NCBI GenBank assembly: GCA_027604505.1 | Contig: JADIIX010000012.1 | Span: 124,001 to 188,000, forward strand | DNA: 64,000 bases | Direction: 5' to 3' | Source of the DNA: Gonapodya sp. JEL0774 | Taxonomy: Eukaryota > Monoblepharomycota > Monoblepharidomycetes > Monoblepharidales > Gonapodyaceae | Shown: positions 49,801 through 64,000 of the stretch, piece after piece | Numbering within the stretch: the first letter of the stretch is position 1 | How the letters are laid out: every line of letters begins with the position of its first letter | Notes under the pieces: model-generated | Told to the model about the DNA's origin: nothing | Database searches by the model: none | The model's input: the letters and a program-made list of their open reading frames with translations, nothing else | Translations under genes and position numbers: made by a program

Positions 49801-51026
49801 TCGGCGATGCGGCACCAGTCCCCGTTGAACGGGCTGTCCCGCCAACGCTTGTCGGACCCTGCTTCGCCGGCGACTGTAGCATATGTCCCACGCCACTTCC
49901 TGGCACCAAGTCAGCCTGCTTAGAGGGACTCTGTGGTCCCTTGAACAAGTCCTCGACCTGCTCCGGTTGCTGTCGTTGCAAACCGGCTCGCTCACTCCAC
50001 CGGGCCACCCCTACCGTGCACAGGGCCTCCATGCCACCGTCGAGGCCAGCACGTAGACGGACAGATTGGATGAGCGATTGGTAAAAGAACGTGGCGTGAT
50101 CGATGTGGGCAAGGAGTAAGGTGTTGGAGGGAGCGTTCGGGATCTGGGGTTTCTGTCGGTGCCAGCGTGTGAATATGTGGGTGAAGCGGCAAAGAAGATG
50201 AGAGACATATTGTGCAGAGTACTACGGAAACGGGAATCTTCTGGGCTCAAACGGAGTGCATTCCATGGTGCTAAACCAATGACAGAACAGAACAGCACGA
50301 TCTCAGAGAGTACGATTGCCATACGACCTGTTCGCACCTCACGTTGTTGGGTTTGCACTATGACCCTGGCGACAAACACTCAGTCGGAAAGGCATATCAT
50401 GCCACCCCCAATTGAGCGAGTGACACAACCTCACATATGTTCCAATCTACCCAGCCCTTGGATGCACTGCTAATCACCCCGGTATCACCAGCGTCTCACA
50501 TTTCTGTTAACCGCCCTCAGTTCCTCCACCCGCTGATAAAACACGGCAGCCCACAACCTTTCCTCCACGTTTTTGGCTTCTGCACCGTGAGGATCTGAGA
50601 GGATGAGATCTTCGTAAAGAGATTCAAGGCTGTGAGGTGGGGATAAGTGTGGTGGTGGGAGGTCGTGCGAGGTAGTGTCAGTCGATGGGCTGGACGACGT
50701 TTGTGGTTGCTCCTTGGGCGCAGAGCACAAAAATCTTTAAACGCACACAACTCTAGATTCATTCAATTGCGCAAGGAGAGGATCATCTGGTGGGGCCGGC
50801 GCCTTTTTGCCAGTACTTTGAGACTGGGCACGGATGCGGCCTTCCAAATCTCTGAGCCTGGTTTCTTCTGCTAGCGCATCCCTGAGAAATTTGGTGACGA
50901 GGTAAGAGACAAGCAGTAGTGCAATAGATCGAGTAGGGGAACGAAAGGGAATCACGATTGGAAATTGATGGTGATGTGACCAAGTCAGTTATTCAGCGAA
51001 CGGTACCTCCATAATGTCTGGACCAT
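46897..51026 (-). CDS. EST1/SMG5-6-type factor with C-terminal PIN domain
   Basis: Member of the EST1/SMG5-7 group acting in nonsense-mediated decay and/or telomere maintenance. A 20-nt first exon (51007-51026, MVQTLWR) joins in phase to RDALAEETRLRDLEGRIRAQ from 50881. Next come LESLYEDLILSDPHGAEAK (EST1 N-terminal helix), LWAAVFYQRVEELRAVNRNV, VHRTLIYLGDL, and AARYRHLLLPPSLQTWYPPR with YRRALLVMPGSSKACAQLGI (14-3-3-like TPR region). A central part follows (about 47.7-48.6 kb), then the PIN domain: LAVLATDVFVNRMPLIRR, DDLDVLKKGNEKENA, AIRFIEQR, ILACSAWYADTYG and LVTDDADLIHYAHVVGIP. The end is DVILR. The first and last PIN aspartates are visible; the middle acidic position appears lost. Convergent with the UBX-LRR gene, 27 bp between stops. 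Many internal introns are only approximately placed. Confidence 0.83.
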
Positions 51027-51379
51027 ATGCGATTTGATATCTGCCATTGAACTTTTGTCAAATGCTGCTATCGATTCTCATTCATCGTGATAGAATTCGG
51101 ACAATCATGTTATGCAAAACTTCTGCTTTTGGATGCTGCCCATGCATGAGTCTGCTGCACCCCGATCAAATCGTTCATGTTGCGCAACCCGCTCGATTAT
51201 TAGCTTACACGTATGAATAATGGTTTTGACGGCTGAAATTACCAGATCTATAACGAATTTTCTCCTTAGTACCCGCCAGGAAACAGGTGCAAGAACGACG
51301 CGATGGGGGGAAACACTGAGACATCGCGTTCCGTCCAACGGCTTCCCGTGAGTCTTATTGTCGCGTCACTCTCCCTCTC
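51027..51379. other. Divergent intergenic region, no element recognised
   Basis: About 350 bp between the EST1-like gene (minus) and the F-box-like gene (plus). It should hold both promoters. Confidence 0.5.
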
Positions 51380-53569
51380 ATGAGGTATTCACCACTTGGC
51401 GCACTCCGCCTTTCTCCACAATCCCCACCACCAAACCACGCCCAGCACGAACTCTTGTCCGCCATCGTCTCCCACCTGCACCCGCTGCACGACGCCCACA
51501 CGCTTAAATCCCTCTGTCTGACGTCATCCTCACTCTCCTCCATTGCCCAACCTCTGCTGTGGTCAGTTCTGCCCAATCTCGATCCCCTCAGACTCGCAAG
51601 ATTTGTCTCTTTTGTGACCTCCCACCCGGCGTATCTTCACCCCCATCCGGATTCCAATCGCACCTCTCTGAACCCCTTACCACCTACGCCACCAGAATTA
51701 ACAAGCACTTCACCAGTTTTGCGGTCCTCTCAAAACCCTTTTATGCACATAAAATCTCTCGTCTTAGCCGGACTCTTCCACCAACATAATGTATCCCACC
51801 TCGCCCACCTCTTAAAGCTATTCCGCCGCTTGCACGTGAATCTCACCTCACTCGATCTCTCCGCTGCAAACCCGGGCTTGTACAACTTCCGTTGGGGCAA
51901 CACAAATGATTTTGCGCTTCACCGCATCGTGCGGGCATGTTTGCCGTCCTTGAGATCACTTGCACTCCCCCTGACCCACCCGGGTCCCGATCTCCTTCCC
52001 ATCCGGACACTAATCAGCGCACTCGCGGCGTCTGCTGTAGGAGCGAGCGTCACGCAAGTCGACGCGGTAGCTTCCCCAGTGACAACGTCTCTCCCCAACA
52101 CCGGTGTCCAAGCGCATGTCGGCGTCAGCCCACCTTCAATCACACCCTCCCCGACATCTCCGCCTCCCCCACCACACCCCTTTCACAAACTGTCCTCTCT
52201 TTCTCTTCCGTGCACCATTTCCCCCGACTCAGCGTCGCTCCTCTTCTCCGCATTATTTTCAGCACTACCGTCATCCTCTCCTTCCCTCCGCCACCTCACG
52301 ATCGCATTCCATCCTCCACACCCCTCCACTCTTTTGTTCCCTCACTCCACCACCGCCACTCTAATTGCTCCAGTTGTTCAAGACCAGCTCTCGCCTCCCT
52401 CAACCCCAACAATTGCTGTCTCCTTACCACGCCTCTTATCACTCACACTCAACTTCTCCCCCCTCTCCGGTCCGTATACGTCCTCTTCCACGTTCACCCC
52501 CGCACTCATATCGACCTCTGTCTCCTCCTTGCTCAACCAGCTTCCCCTCACCTCCTGCGCAACTCTCCGTATCCTTCACCTCGCCATCACCACCCTATAC
52601 GCGGTCGAGGTGGTATCGTCGCATTTTGGAATAGGAAGCTTTGGTAATACTGGGTCGGAAATGGCTTTTATGGAAGACATAGTGGATCTGGAACTCTTGA
52701 AACGAGTCGTTGGACAAACTTTGAGGGAACTCGACCTCGAGGGCACCGTCGCAGGGTACAATACAGTGCGAGCACTGTTTGCAGGAGTGTACAGAGGTGT
52801 TGTTGGCCGTGCCGATTCGACGGACACGGATGACGACAACGTCGACCTTCCCGATGACATCCCTTTCCCCTCCCTCACCCATCTCCGGCTCGACCTCTCA
52901 CACTCTCCACTCACCCTCATTGACCCCTTTCAAAAACCCCTTTCTTCCTTTTCGACGCTGGTTCGACAGCTAAGGGCGTTACGCTCCCTCGAGATGTGGG
53001 TCCCGGATCAACAGGTACAACATGGAGTGGCAAATCTTGGTGGGGCAGGGAGTGGTAATGCACAAGGAGTTGCGGTCGGGGTAGTGGAGGTGGTGGGCGG
53101 TACTGCAAGTGGGAGGTTTCACCTGCACCTCCATATAACACAACATTCCTCACCGCTTAGCTTATCCGCACATTCTGTGCAAATAGCAGGGTTATTTCCA
53201 TTGCCGCCACTCACTGACCACTCAAGTTTGACGCGCACTGGTGACTCCGTCTGCTCCACCACAACCACCATTGCCCCAACCATGGTCTCGCCACTACAGT
53301 ATTCCGTCCGCCACCTCACTCTTCACGCCCCCCAACCCCTTCGCCTCGACTCTATCACTATTCTCACAGACTCGCTGGCGCTCTTCCCACTCTGCCGCAC
53401 CTTTTCTGTGTTCGAGATACCTAGGGGTCGCGGAGTTGAGTCGGAAGGATATACATGGACTGGAGAAATTGAATTGAGAGATATCGTGCGCCGGCGCTGG
53501 CCAGATGCCGAGAGGATCGGTGGTTACGTTTTCGCGAGGGAGGAAGTGCGGGCAATGGGGGGTTTGTAA
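51380..53569 (+). CDS. F-box-like / leucine-rich protein, intronless
   Basis: A 729-residue open frame without introns, unusual in this window. The N-terminus HELLSAIVSHLHPLHDAHTL with LCLTSSSLSSIAQPLLWSVL resembles an F-box-like helix bundle as in fungal F-box proteins. The rest contains leucine-rich segments (HIKSLVLAGLFHQHN, LTSLDLSAANPG, LRSLALPLTH, LLSLTLNFSPL, LRILHLAITT, LRELDLEGTV, LTHLRLDLSHS), separated by Ser/Pro-rich linkers. Likely role: substrate receptor of an SCF ubiquitin ligase, by analogy only. No transposon signature. Codon use looks similar to neighbours by eye. Confidence 0.68.
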   Translation: MRYSPLGALRLSPQSPPPNHAQHELLSAIVSHLHPLHDAHTLKSLCLTSSSLSSIAQPLLWSVLPNLDPLRLARFVSFVTSHPAYLHPHPDSNRTSLNPLPPTPPELTSTSPVLRSSQNPFMHIKSLVLAGLFHQHNVSHLAHLLKLFRRLHVNLTSLDLSAANPGLYNFRWGNTNDFALHRIVRACLPSLRSLALPLTHPGPDLLPIRTLISALAASAVGASVTQVDAVASPVTTSLPNTGVQAHVGVSPPSITPSPTSPPPPPHPFHKLSSLSLPCTISPDSASLLFSALFSALPSSSPSLRHLTIAFHPPHPSTLLFPHSTTATLIAPVVQDQLSPPSTPTIAVSLPRLLSLTLNFSPLSGPYTSSSTFTPALISTSVSSLLNQLPLTSCATLRILHLAITTLYAVEVVSSHFGIGSFGNTGSEMAFMEDIVDLELLKRVVGQTLRELDLEGTVAGYNTVRALFAGVYRGVVGRADSTDTDDDNVDLPDDIPFPSLTHLRLDLSHSPLTLIDPFQKPLSSFSTLVRQLRALRSLEMWVPDQQVQHGVANLGGAGSGNAQGVAVGVVEVVGGTASGRFHLHLHITQHSSPLSLSAHSVQIAGLFPLPPLTDHSSLTRTGDSVCSTTTTIAPTMVSPLQYSVRHLTLHAPQPLRLDSITILTDSLALFPLCRTFSVFEIPRGRGVESEGYTWTGEIELRDIVRRRWPDAERIGGYVFAREEVRAMGGL

Positions 53570-53740
53570 AATGGCATCAATGTATTGCATCACCAGCATC
53601 AACCAATAGAAAATTGAAAAGAAACATCATGTGGGGTCATTGGGTCTGATGATCGTGTGTCACTCGCCATATACAAACAAGAGCAGAGCAGAAAAGAGAT
53701 ACCATATTTTTAGTTGCATTAACAGAATTGGCAGTCCACT

Positions 53741-56700
53741 ATGCTTTCGAATCTCCAGCGACTCCAGACGTACGAATTCAATTTGAATGTGCCTGGCACT
53801 TCCCTGCCGGATTTCTTCTCACGTTCACGACTTCTTCCCTTCCCCCATCACAGAGACCAAACCAATGTTCGTAATCTCTGCATCTTGGCCCACGTCGACC
53901 ACGGGAAAACCACTCTCTCGGACCGTCTCATCGCCACCAATGGAATCATTTCGTCCAAATTGGCCGGAAAGATTCGATATTTGGATTCGAGGGAGGACGA
54001 ACAGATAAGGGGGATCACAATGAAGTCCTCCGGCATTTCGCTCTACTTCAAGGTCGTTTCGGGAGTGGCGGGGAAAGAACAAAAGGAGACAACCACGGTG
54101 GACAATGGGAGTGTGGAAGGAGATGCAGGAGCAAACCCTCCACCCCCGCCTCCTCCTGCTCCCCCGATGAGAGAATTTCTCATCAACCTCATTGACTCGC
54201 CCGGCCACGTTGATTTTTCGAGCGAAGTGAGCACAGCGTCGAGATTGTGTGATGGCGCGCTGGTGTTGGTAGACGTGGTGGAAGGTGTGCAGACGCAAGT
54301 GAGTTGTGTTCGTCTCTGTCAGCAACATGCACGCATATGCGAAGCCCATAAGACCGTTCGCTGTCTCACGAAATACCACGCTACAGACCCACACCGTGCT
54401 TCGCCAAGCGTGGGAGGAAACACTACGGCCGGTTCTGGTGTTGAACAAGATTGACCGACTGGTTACAGAGCTCAAAATGACCACGGTAGAGGCGGCAGCC
54501 CGATTGGCGCAAATTGTGGAACGTGTGAATGCCATTGTGGGCGGGTTCTTCCAGGCCGAGAAGCAGAAGAGAATGAATAGGAAGGCGGGTTGGGAGAGCT
54601 TCGGGCCAGGGGACTTGATAGCGGGTGAGGGTGATCATTCGGACGGAAACAACAAGCAAAATGAACGTGAAGCAGTGGAGAATGGGAGCGGGAACGACAC
54701 AGAGGACGATTACGTAGAGGATGCGGACGAAGACGATACGGACTTGTACTTCTCGCCCGAGCAAGGGAACGTCGTGTTTGCGAGCGCGACTGACGGGTGG
54801 GCGTTCCGGTGAGCTGGCCATCGCATTCTGTGGCTTCACACGACGAGCCTGTTCCCCTGAACTTCTGCATTTGCAAAACAAATCTCCTAAATAATTGCAC
54901 CAGCCTCTCACACTTTTCCCGACTCTATGCCTCTCGTCTCAAACTCAATGAACGTCATCTCCTACGCCATCTGTGGGGAGATTTCTATCTTGACCCGAAA
55001 ACAAGACGCGTGCTCTCTCCGAGGCACCTCCGAGGTAGACAGCTCAAGCCCATGTTTGCGCAGTTTGTGCTCGACAACGTATGGGCGGTTTATGATGCAG
55101 TGCTGGTGAATCAGTGAGGAGTTTGGGGTGGTCCGAGGGGTGCACAACTTCTGCCGATATAACGAGTTAATTGTGTGACCACTGTTTTGCTTTGGTTCTC
55201 CCTCTCAATCACCTTCTTTCCCCAACCATTCCTGTCCCTCACTCAGTGACCGCGATCGCATCTCCAAGATTGCTGCCTCCCTCAATCTCAAACTGTCTCC
55301 GCGTGACCTCGCGTCGAAAGACCATCGCTCGCTTGCACAAACCCTGTTTTCCCAGTGGCTCCCCCTTTCATCAGCAGTTCTACTCGCCGCCGTCCAACTT
55401 GTCCCAGACCCACGGACCGCACAGAGGCTTCGCATGCCACCTTTACTCGGCACCGCCACTGAGTCGGTCAGTACAGCGCTCATGGCCTATGGTGTTGCAG
55501 GGAAAGAACTGGAGCTGCCGCCTGTTCCCGCAAGCGCGAGCAGATTGGAGCGAGCAGTGTGCGAATGTGATGATGGGCCGGAGTCTCCGGTTGTGGTTTA
55601 TGTGAGCAAGATGTTCCATGTGCCCAGGAGCATGATTGTAGAGGGTAAGCAGGCAGAAGCAGGGACGGCGGACGAACTGAGAGAGAGGAGGAGGGAGATT
55701 GCCAAGAGGAGAGAGATGGCGGAAAGGGCAGAATCCGGTGATGGTGTTTCCGCCGCTGGAAACGAAATCATTCTCCCGGAGGACTCTCGTACGGAAGAGA
55801 AAGGCGACGCTGTTGTTGCGTTTGCTCGGGTCTTTTCCGGAACCTTGCGTGCAGGCCAAACTGTTTTCGTTCTTGGCCCGAAATACAACCCCCGGAAACC
55901 TAACTCGGCTCACTACACCAAAGTAACGGTGGGGTCTCTTTATCTAATGATGGGACGTGAACTGCAAGAGTTGGACAGCGTTCCCGCTGGTAACATTTGT
56001 GGAATAGGAGGGTTGGATGCCGTCGTGCTGAAAACGGCCACCCTGTCAACAAGCCTTGATTGTCCGAGTCTGGGCCAACTCAAGATTGCTGCCCAACCAA
56101 TTTTGCGTGTTGCGGTGGAACCGACTGTTCCGGGGAGAGATTCGATGGCCAAGTTGGAGGAAGGTTTAAGGATTTTGAATCAGGCGGATCCAGTTGTGGA
56201 GGTCCTGGTACAAGAAACAGGCGAGCATATCATTGTTGCAGCGGGTGAATTGCATCTTGAGGTGGGTGGGACTTTTTCTGTATACGTTGCGTAAGTGTTG
56301 CTCCCATGTGCCATGAACATTTATGCTACAAACCATCCCAAACAGCGTTGTCTTAAGGATCTGAAGGAACGCTACGCGAAGATTGCTATTCGAGCGAGTG
56401 CACCCATTGTTCCGTTTCGAGAGACAATCGCGCCGATTCCCGCAGTACAGTATGGACTTCAAGTCACCCAAACGGACAAGAAGGCCGAAAATTCAGGTAG
56501 ATGTCGCATGCTGCTGTTCGCGTTACTGAAATATCACTGTCATTTTGATTTTACACAGTTGCAGTGGAGTCAGATGAATCTGAAGTCGACGAAGCAGTTT
56601 CGAGAAGCGAACCTTCTAGTACCCCGCATTCTACTCGTAGAAGGCCGCACGTTGAACGAGAACCGACTGCACCCTTGCCGCAAGGCACTGTTGTTGTCAT

Positions 56701-58344
56701 ATCACCCAATCATCAATGCTCAATTAGATTGAGGTGCCTTCCGCTCCCTCCAAGTGTGACGGACTTTTTGGTAGAAAACGCGCCTGTGATCAGATCCATT
56801 GTGGAACTACGAGGTTTGAAACGGAGGAAAGCCGATGTAGCAAACAGGCACTTGTCTGACAAGGAGTCTGCTCAAGATTTGGAAGCGTCCCTGCTCGAAG
56901 GCCTTAGGAAAGAGATGGACACTGCTTATCTCGAGGGTAAGGTGGTTGGAGGCATGGAGCGAGAGAGTTGGCTGGCGTTAGTTGACACTCTGTGGTCGTT
57001 TGGACCTCGAAAGATTGGGGCAAATATGCTTGTCAATCAAGTTAAAGGCTACAATCGACGAACGTGAGTGAAAATGGGATATGATTTACTTGTACATGGT
57101 GGACTCTGATAATCGGGCGGCATGCAGGTGGACAAATTCGCTGGACTCTTCCGTGAAGAAACGAAACATTTTCATGAGGGCTCAAGAGCTCACTTCATCT
57201 TCAGTTCACGAGTCTGAAACAGTTTCTCAAGCTGAGTCTAATGATACGGATGAACCGCAGCAAGGCGTGGGCCTGGAGGCAATCACCGCGGCATCGAATT
57301 CCGAGTACCAAAAGGACGAAGAATTACATTTGGGAATGGGTGACGTGGCGGAGAATAAACTCGGTCACACTCAGAGTGAACTTGGAATTAAAGACTTTGA
57401 GGGGAATCTTGAGACTGGATTCCAGCTTGCGGCGCTCAGCGGGCCATTATGCGCAGAACCGATGACGGGCTGCTGCTTTATTCTTGAAGAGTTCAAAGTA
57501 GCGTCAATTGGAACCGACGCCGAGGGTAAGCCTCCTTTCAGTTCTCCATTATGTTTTAAATATCTTGTCATGATATAACGACTCATTTCCAGGAAGTCGC
57601 AAAATTGCACTCGGAGGACATGTAATATCCACGATGAAAGAAAGCTGTCGACAAGCATTTCTACAGTGGTCACCTCGATTGGCGCTGGCCATGTATTCTT
57701 GTGAGATTCAATCAAACGGTGAGTTGGTGATTCGCATTTACCACTGACTGACTCGTGAAGTGACTTCTGTTTGTTGGTGCCCAAGCGGAGGTACTTGGTA
57801 AAGTCTATGCCGTGATTGCGAAGAGACGAGGGCGAATACTCTCAGAAGAACTCCAGGAAGACACAAGCTCTGACATCTTCACCATCAAAGCCACCTTACC
57901 TATATTCGAGAGCTTTGGTTTTGCAGATGGTGGGATTTATTTTTCCTTAACTGTCATATGATTGCTCGACATTTCCAATCGTTTAGACTTGCGAAAGCGA
58001 ACATCTGGCGCAGCAAATCCGCAGCTCATCTTTAGCGGGTGAGTTTCGTTGTCAACAACGGGTGTGCTCTATCATTTAGTTAACTTCTCTGCTAGCTACG
58101 AGGTTCTTGATCAAGACCCTTTCTGGGTACCAACTACTGAAGAGGAGCTAGAGGATTTAGGAGAAAAGGCGGAGAGGGAAAATCTTGCGAGACGTTACAT
58201 GGATGGTGTGAGGTCCCGCAAGGTGAGATCATTCCGTCAATGATTCAAGGATTTTATTGACCTATTGCATCATCCTAGGGTCTTTTTGTCGAAAAAAAGA
58301 TCGTAGAAAATCCAGATAAGCAAAAAACGCACAAACAGAAATAG
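53741..58344 (+). CDS. EFL1/RIA1: Elongation-factor-like GTPase 1 (EFL1/RIA1)
   Basis: GTPase that with SBDS removes Tif6/eIF6 from late 60S subunits. Exon 1 53741-53769 ([10 protein letters not shown]) joins exon 2 at 53854 ([21 protein letters not shown]1). The intron between is 84 nt and open in frame. Seen: RGITMKSS (G2), [14 protein letters not shown] (G3), VLNKIDRL (G4), [11 protein letters not shown] (G5 area). An EFL1-typical acidic insertion ([19 protein letters not shown]) lies before it. Domain II shows [26 protein letters not shown], the late domains [39 protein letters not shown] and [19 protein letters not shown] follow. The C-terminus is [20 protein letters not shown] and [21 protein letters not shown], the EFL1/EF-2 hallmark apart from EF-2's diphthamide segment. 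Stop TAG 58342-58344. ATG choice follows the phase of exon 1. Confidence 0.94.
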
Positions 58345-58437
58345 ATTTTGTAAATTGATGGGGTCAGCGAGGATGAAAGGCCACCACAGCACGGTCCTGG
58401 TATTGCTGGAACCCAAGAACATCTGATTTGAGGAAAA

Positions 58438-60864
58438 ATGAGCACGCAAGCCCATTCCAACACGTCGTCCGTCATTCAGTCGCTCCTAGGTAGGCTTAGC
58501 TGTAATGGGATTACCAAATTCGTTCTAGAAAACGAAGTGGAGCATGTTCAGATTCCTGGGGACAGACAGGAGGTTGTCCTGTCAAGGCCCACTTTTCCGC
58601 GATTTTCAGCTCCTCCGAAAAAGTTGCAGAGGTACGAGACTGTCTTGGAGCTCCCAGCTGCTTAACCCTCAAATGCAAAGACGATTCTTTCGTGGAATCA
58701 GCTTCCAGCGATTAATGATACAGATCCGGGGAATCTTTTGCCTGGCACATTGGTGCGCTTTCGTTGTATGATTCAGGTACTTCTTTTTTGTTGATTTGAG
58801 TGAATGATACTACTTCCTGCTCGCTGGACAAGACCAATCCTCTGTCAGGATAACTCTCTGGACCAAGAACTTTACCAGAAAGAACGAAAAGTTATTGCCG
58901 CCGACGGTTCTACGGTAAGCTCAGAGTTACACATTGTTGAGGTTGCGTTTGAGACGGCTTGCTAATTATTTATTTTTCTAGAGAACTGTTGCAACGAAGT
59001 ACCGTGACTCACTTCCACCGTTGAACCACGGGGAGCGATTCGCGGACAACGACGAGTCCTTTGTTGCTGATCCCTCCCTACTAGGAGATCGTCAGGTTTA
59101 CTATGCGGTGTCCGTGCCCTGTGAGACGGAGTGGGTTCGTCAAGGTTACAAAGAGAACAGTTTGGAGAAACGGAACACCCGCACGACCGGTGGGTGGCAT
59201 TTTAACATATTATTGTAGTGTGCTTACTTATTGTTACTTGCGCATCAGATAGCGAGCTACTTGCCAAAAAGTACCCATTAGGGCGAGCCGCACACACCGC
59301 TGCGATTGCCCTAGTTTACGACGACACTCAGCTGAAGTACAATGATACTGTTGAATTCATCGGTGTAATTGGTGGGTTGAATTCCAAAGAGGACGCCGGA
59401 GATGCGAATGCGGAGGAGGGACATGGCGACTACGATGAATGGGGTGTTGTTCTCCCAAGAGTACCTCGTCTGCACGTAATTTTAGCGAGGCCCCTCGCAT
59501 TTCTTGGCAACCCGTCCTTGCAGTTACCATTCGACCTGCACGCTGAGCGTACGTGAAACTTGATCGATTTTCTTCGCTGATACCCGAATTCTGACGGACT
59601 TGTGAGGTCCTCATGGCAGTTTCCAAATTGAATATTTCCACTATCCGTACGAAGTTACTGCAACGTCTCGCCCACGCTTGCAATGGCGACAATCTCGCTG
59701 CCGAATATGTCCTCATCGCACTTGTCTCACGCATTTACTTCCGGGATTCAATGCCTCTTGGAGCAATGCATTTACGTCTTGTGTCCCCGGATGGCCTTCC
59801 ACGACTTCGACCACTTTTAGAGATGCTTGTACCCCGACTTCACTCTATCAGTCTGACGATTTCCGAATTGAATTCGAAGTCGTACTTGCCAAGCATATCC
59901 GAGCGGCATGGCTTGCTTTCGGGAGAACTTCAATTGGCTGCCGGGACAGTACTGCTGATCGATGAGACCAAACTTGAAGAAGGTGGAGTACGCCCGTTAC
60001 CGGTTGTACCTCACGATCAACTCATATCATCACACCCGAAATTGTGGGTTATTTCCGGATTTCATTCAGGTCAAGTGAAAGGACGCGGGGTACTAAATAT
60101 TCATGGCCTTAAGCAGATCAGAGAATTTAGTAAAGTGCCTGTTGGAATCAGGCCACGAACGGAGACTGAAGATGGTGAAGAGGTTTCAGATAGCTGGATG
60201 GAACAGGAGGCAGATCTCCCTTTGATTGTCGTCGGTTCCACAATTTCCGGGATAGTGATGGTACGGCAGGAGTGTGTTTTCTTCTGGAGTTCTGGGTACA
60301 AGCTCACAAGTTGATTGTTAGGCGGACACGATCATACCAATCGTCCCTGAACGCATGCCGGAGGATCTTTCGTCGGAGTTGAAGAACTTGTCCATAGAAG
60401 ACGAGGATAAATTGTTCGAGCTATGGCGGAAGTATTTAAGCATTGCTCGTGAAGCCGATTACTCGACGCCAGACGATATGTCCAAGGTAAATTTTCTTTT
60501 CGAACAAAGCTATATCTCGGCTTTGATTTTACTTGTTCCATCAAACCTCGAAATCTGGGCAAACACCGTTCAGTACATTGAGACTGATTTTGTTGCTGCA
60601 CGACAAAGAGCCGCACAAAACAAATTACGTCTTCCGGGACAAACAGATCTCTTCCATTGGGTTTCTCTTGCAAGGTAAATAAAGAACGCGCGGCCGATGT
60701 TCCTTCGCCCGGACAGGATAGCAACAAGATGCAAACGTTTCAGGTTACTCTCTTTGAGCCTTGGAATGCAGCATCTTACTCGAGAAACATGGCAACGTAC
60801 GAAAGCACTGGAACAATCCAGGCTGCTACGCCAAGAGGGGAGAACTACGGGGAGGATCGGATAG
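58438..60864 (+). CDS. MCMBP: MCM-binding protein (MCMBP/ETG1/Mcb1)
   Basis: Binds MCM helicase subunits and helps assemble or unload them. Exons by phase: MSTQAHSNTSSVIQSLL; a tract coding VKAHFSAIFSSSEKVAE; LPAINDTDPGNLLPGTLVRFR; ELYQKERKVI; SLPPLNHGERFADNDES; QVYYAVSVPCETEWVRQGY. Then KYPLGRAAHTAAIALVYDD, NDTVEFIGVIGG, the long exon MAVSKLNISTIRTKLLQRL..ALVSRIYFRDSMPLGAMHL, ELQLAAGTVLLIDETKLEEG, and the C-terminal helices DFVAARQRAAQNKLRLPGQT, FHWVSLARLLSLSLGMQHL and ETWQRTKALEQSRLLRQ. Stop TAG 60862-60864. The N-terminal exon borders (58490-58640) are uncertain; two frames compete. Head-to-tail after EFL1 with 93 bp between. Confidence 0.88.
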
Positions 60865-61130
60865 ATGAAATCTGTGTGATGTTGTATTGATCTACTAGCA
60901 CGTCATGTAGAATTAATGGCTGATGACATAGATATACTGTAGCAGCAGTACAAAAGATTAGGCAGTGCTGCCTAATTGGACTCTGCTTCCGCGAGTGGCT
61001 GAATAAAGTTAGTCAAAATTGAACATGTTAATAACGAATCATCAAGAAAATGAAATCGCAAGACCACGTACACCATCGAGTGGGGAACATCTTTGGAGAA
61101 TAAATTGTTGGATGCACCGTCATGAGACAA
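60865..61130. other. Convergent intergenic region
   Basis: About 265 bp between convergent MCMBP and ATPase genes. A candidate alternative last exon for the ATPase (DVPHSM..) lies just left of 61.12 kb. Confidence 0.4.

Positions 61131-64000
<2,870 letters not shown>

Overview
The window comes from an intron-rich nuclear genome of a fungus, most likely an early-diverging (zoosporic, chytrid-like) lineage. Three things point there. The genes are eukaryotic with many short GT..AG introns (about 40-130 nt, often GTGAGT/GTAAGT donors and CTNAC-like branch sites). A CRH-type GH16 cell-wall transglycosylase and a single-chain cytosolic acetyl-CoA carboxylase indicate a fungus. A P-type ATPase resembling the animal Na,K-ATPase class (IIC), together with ABCF2, MCM-binding protein and a PIN-domain EST1/SMG factor, points away from yeasts and towards basal fungi. 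The species call is inference; no rRNA or tRNA gene was recognised.

Layout. 1-17.3 kb: five genes on the minus strand: glucosidase II alpha (cut by the left edge), a cysteine-rich single-pass membrane protein, mitochondrial GatB, acetyl-CoA carboxylase, and a BLI-3/pyridoxamine-phosphate-oxidase-like flavoprotein. 18.4-27.4 kb: plus-strand genes for a GRAM-VASt sterol-transfer (LAM/Aster-type) protein, a 2-hydroxy-acid oxidase and splicing factor SF3A1. 27.6-30.5 kb: GH16 CRH enzyme (minus). 31.6-36.8 kb: a FAXC/metaxin-like protein (plus), a small unrecognised membrane protein (minus) and an orphan multi-pass membrane protein (plus). 37.3-46.9 kb: ARB1/ABCF2 with a very long lysine/glutamate-rich N-terminus, then a UBX-plus-leucine-rich-repeat fusion (plus). 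46.9-51.0 kb: EST1/SMG5-6-like NMD factor with a C-terminal PIN domain (minus). 51.4-60.9 kb: an intronless F-box/LRR-like gene, the 60S maturation GTPase EFL1 and MCM-binding protein (plus). 61.1-64 kb: IIC P-type ATPase (minus, cut by the right edge).

There is no operon-like pathway. Several neighbours serve general functions: ribosome biogenesis (ABCF2, EFL1), mRNA processing and decay (SF3A1, EST1/SMG), and endomembrane/cell-wall work (glucosidase II, CRH, LAM). Spacing is tight: ABCF2 and UBX-LRR are about 64 bp apart, and UBX-LRR and EST1 converge with 27 bp between stops. Many exons were resolved by reading splice phases against family conservation. This exposed very small exons (12, 16, 16 and 20 nt) that automated annotation would probably miss. 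No defence system, CRISPR array or mobile element was seen.
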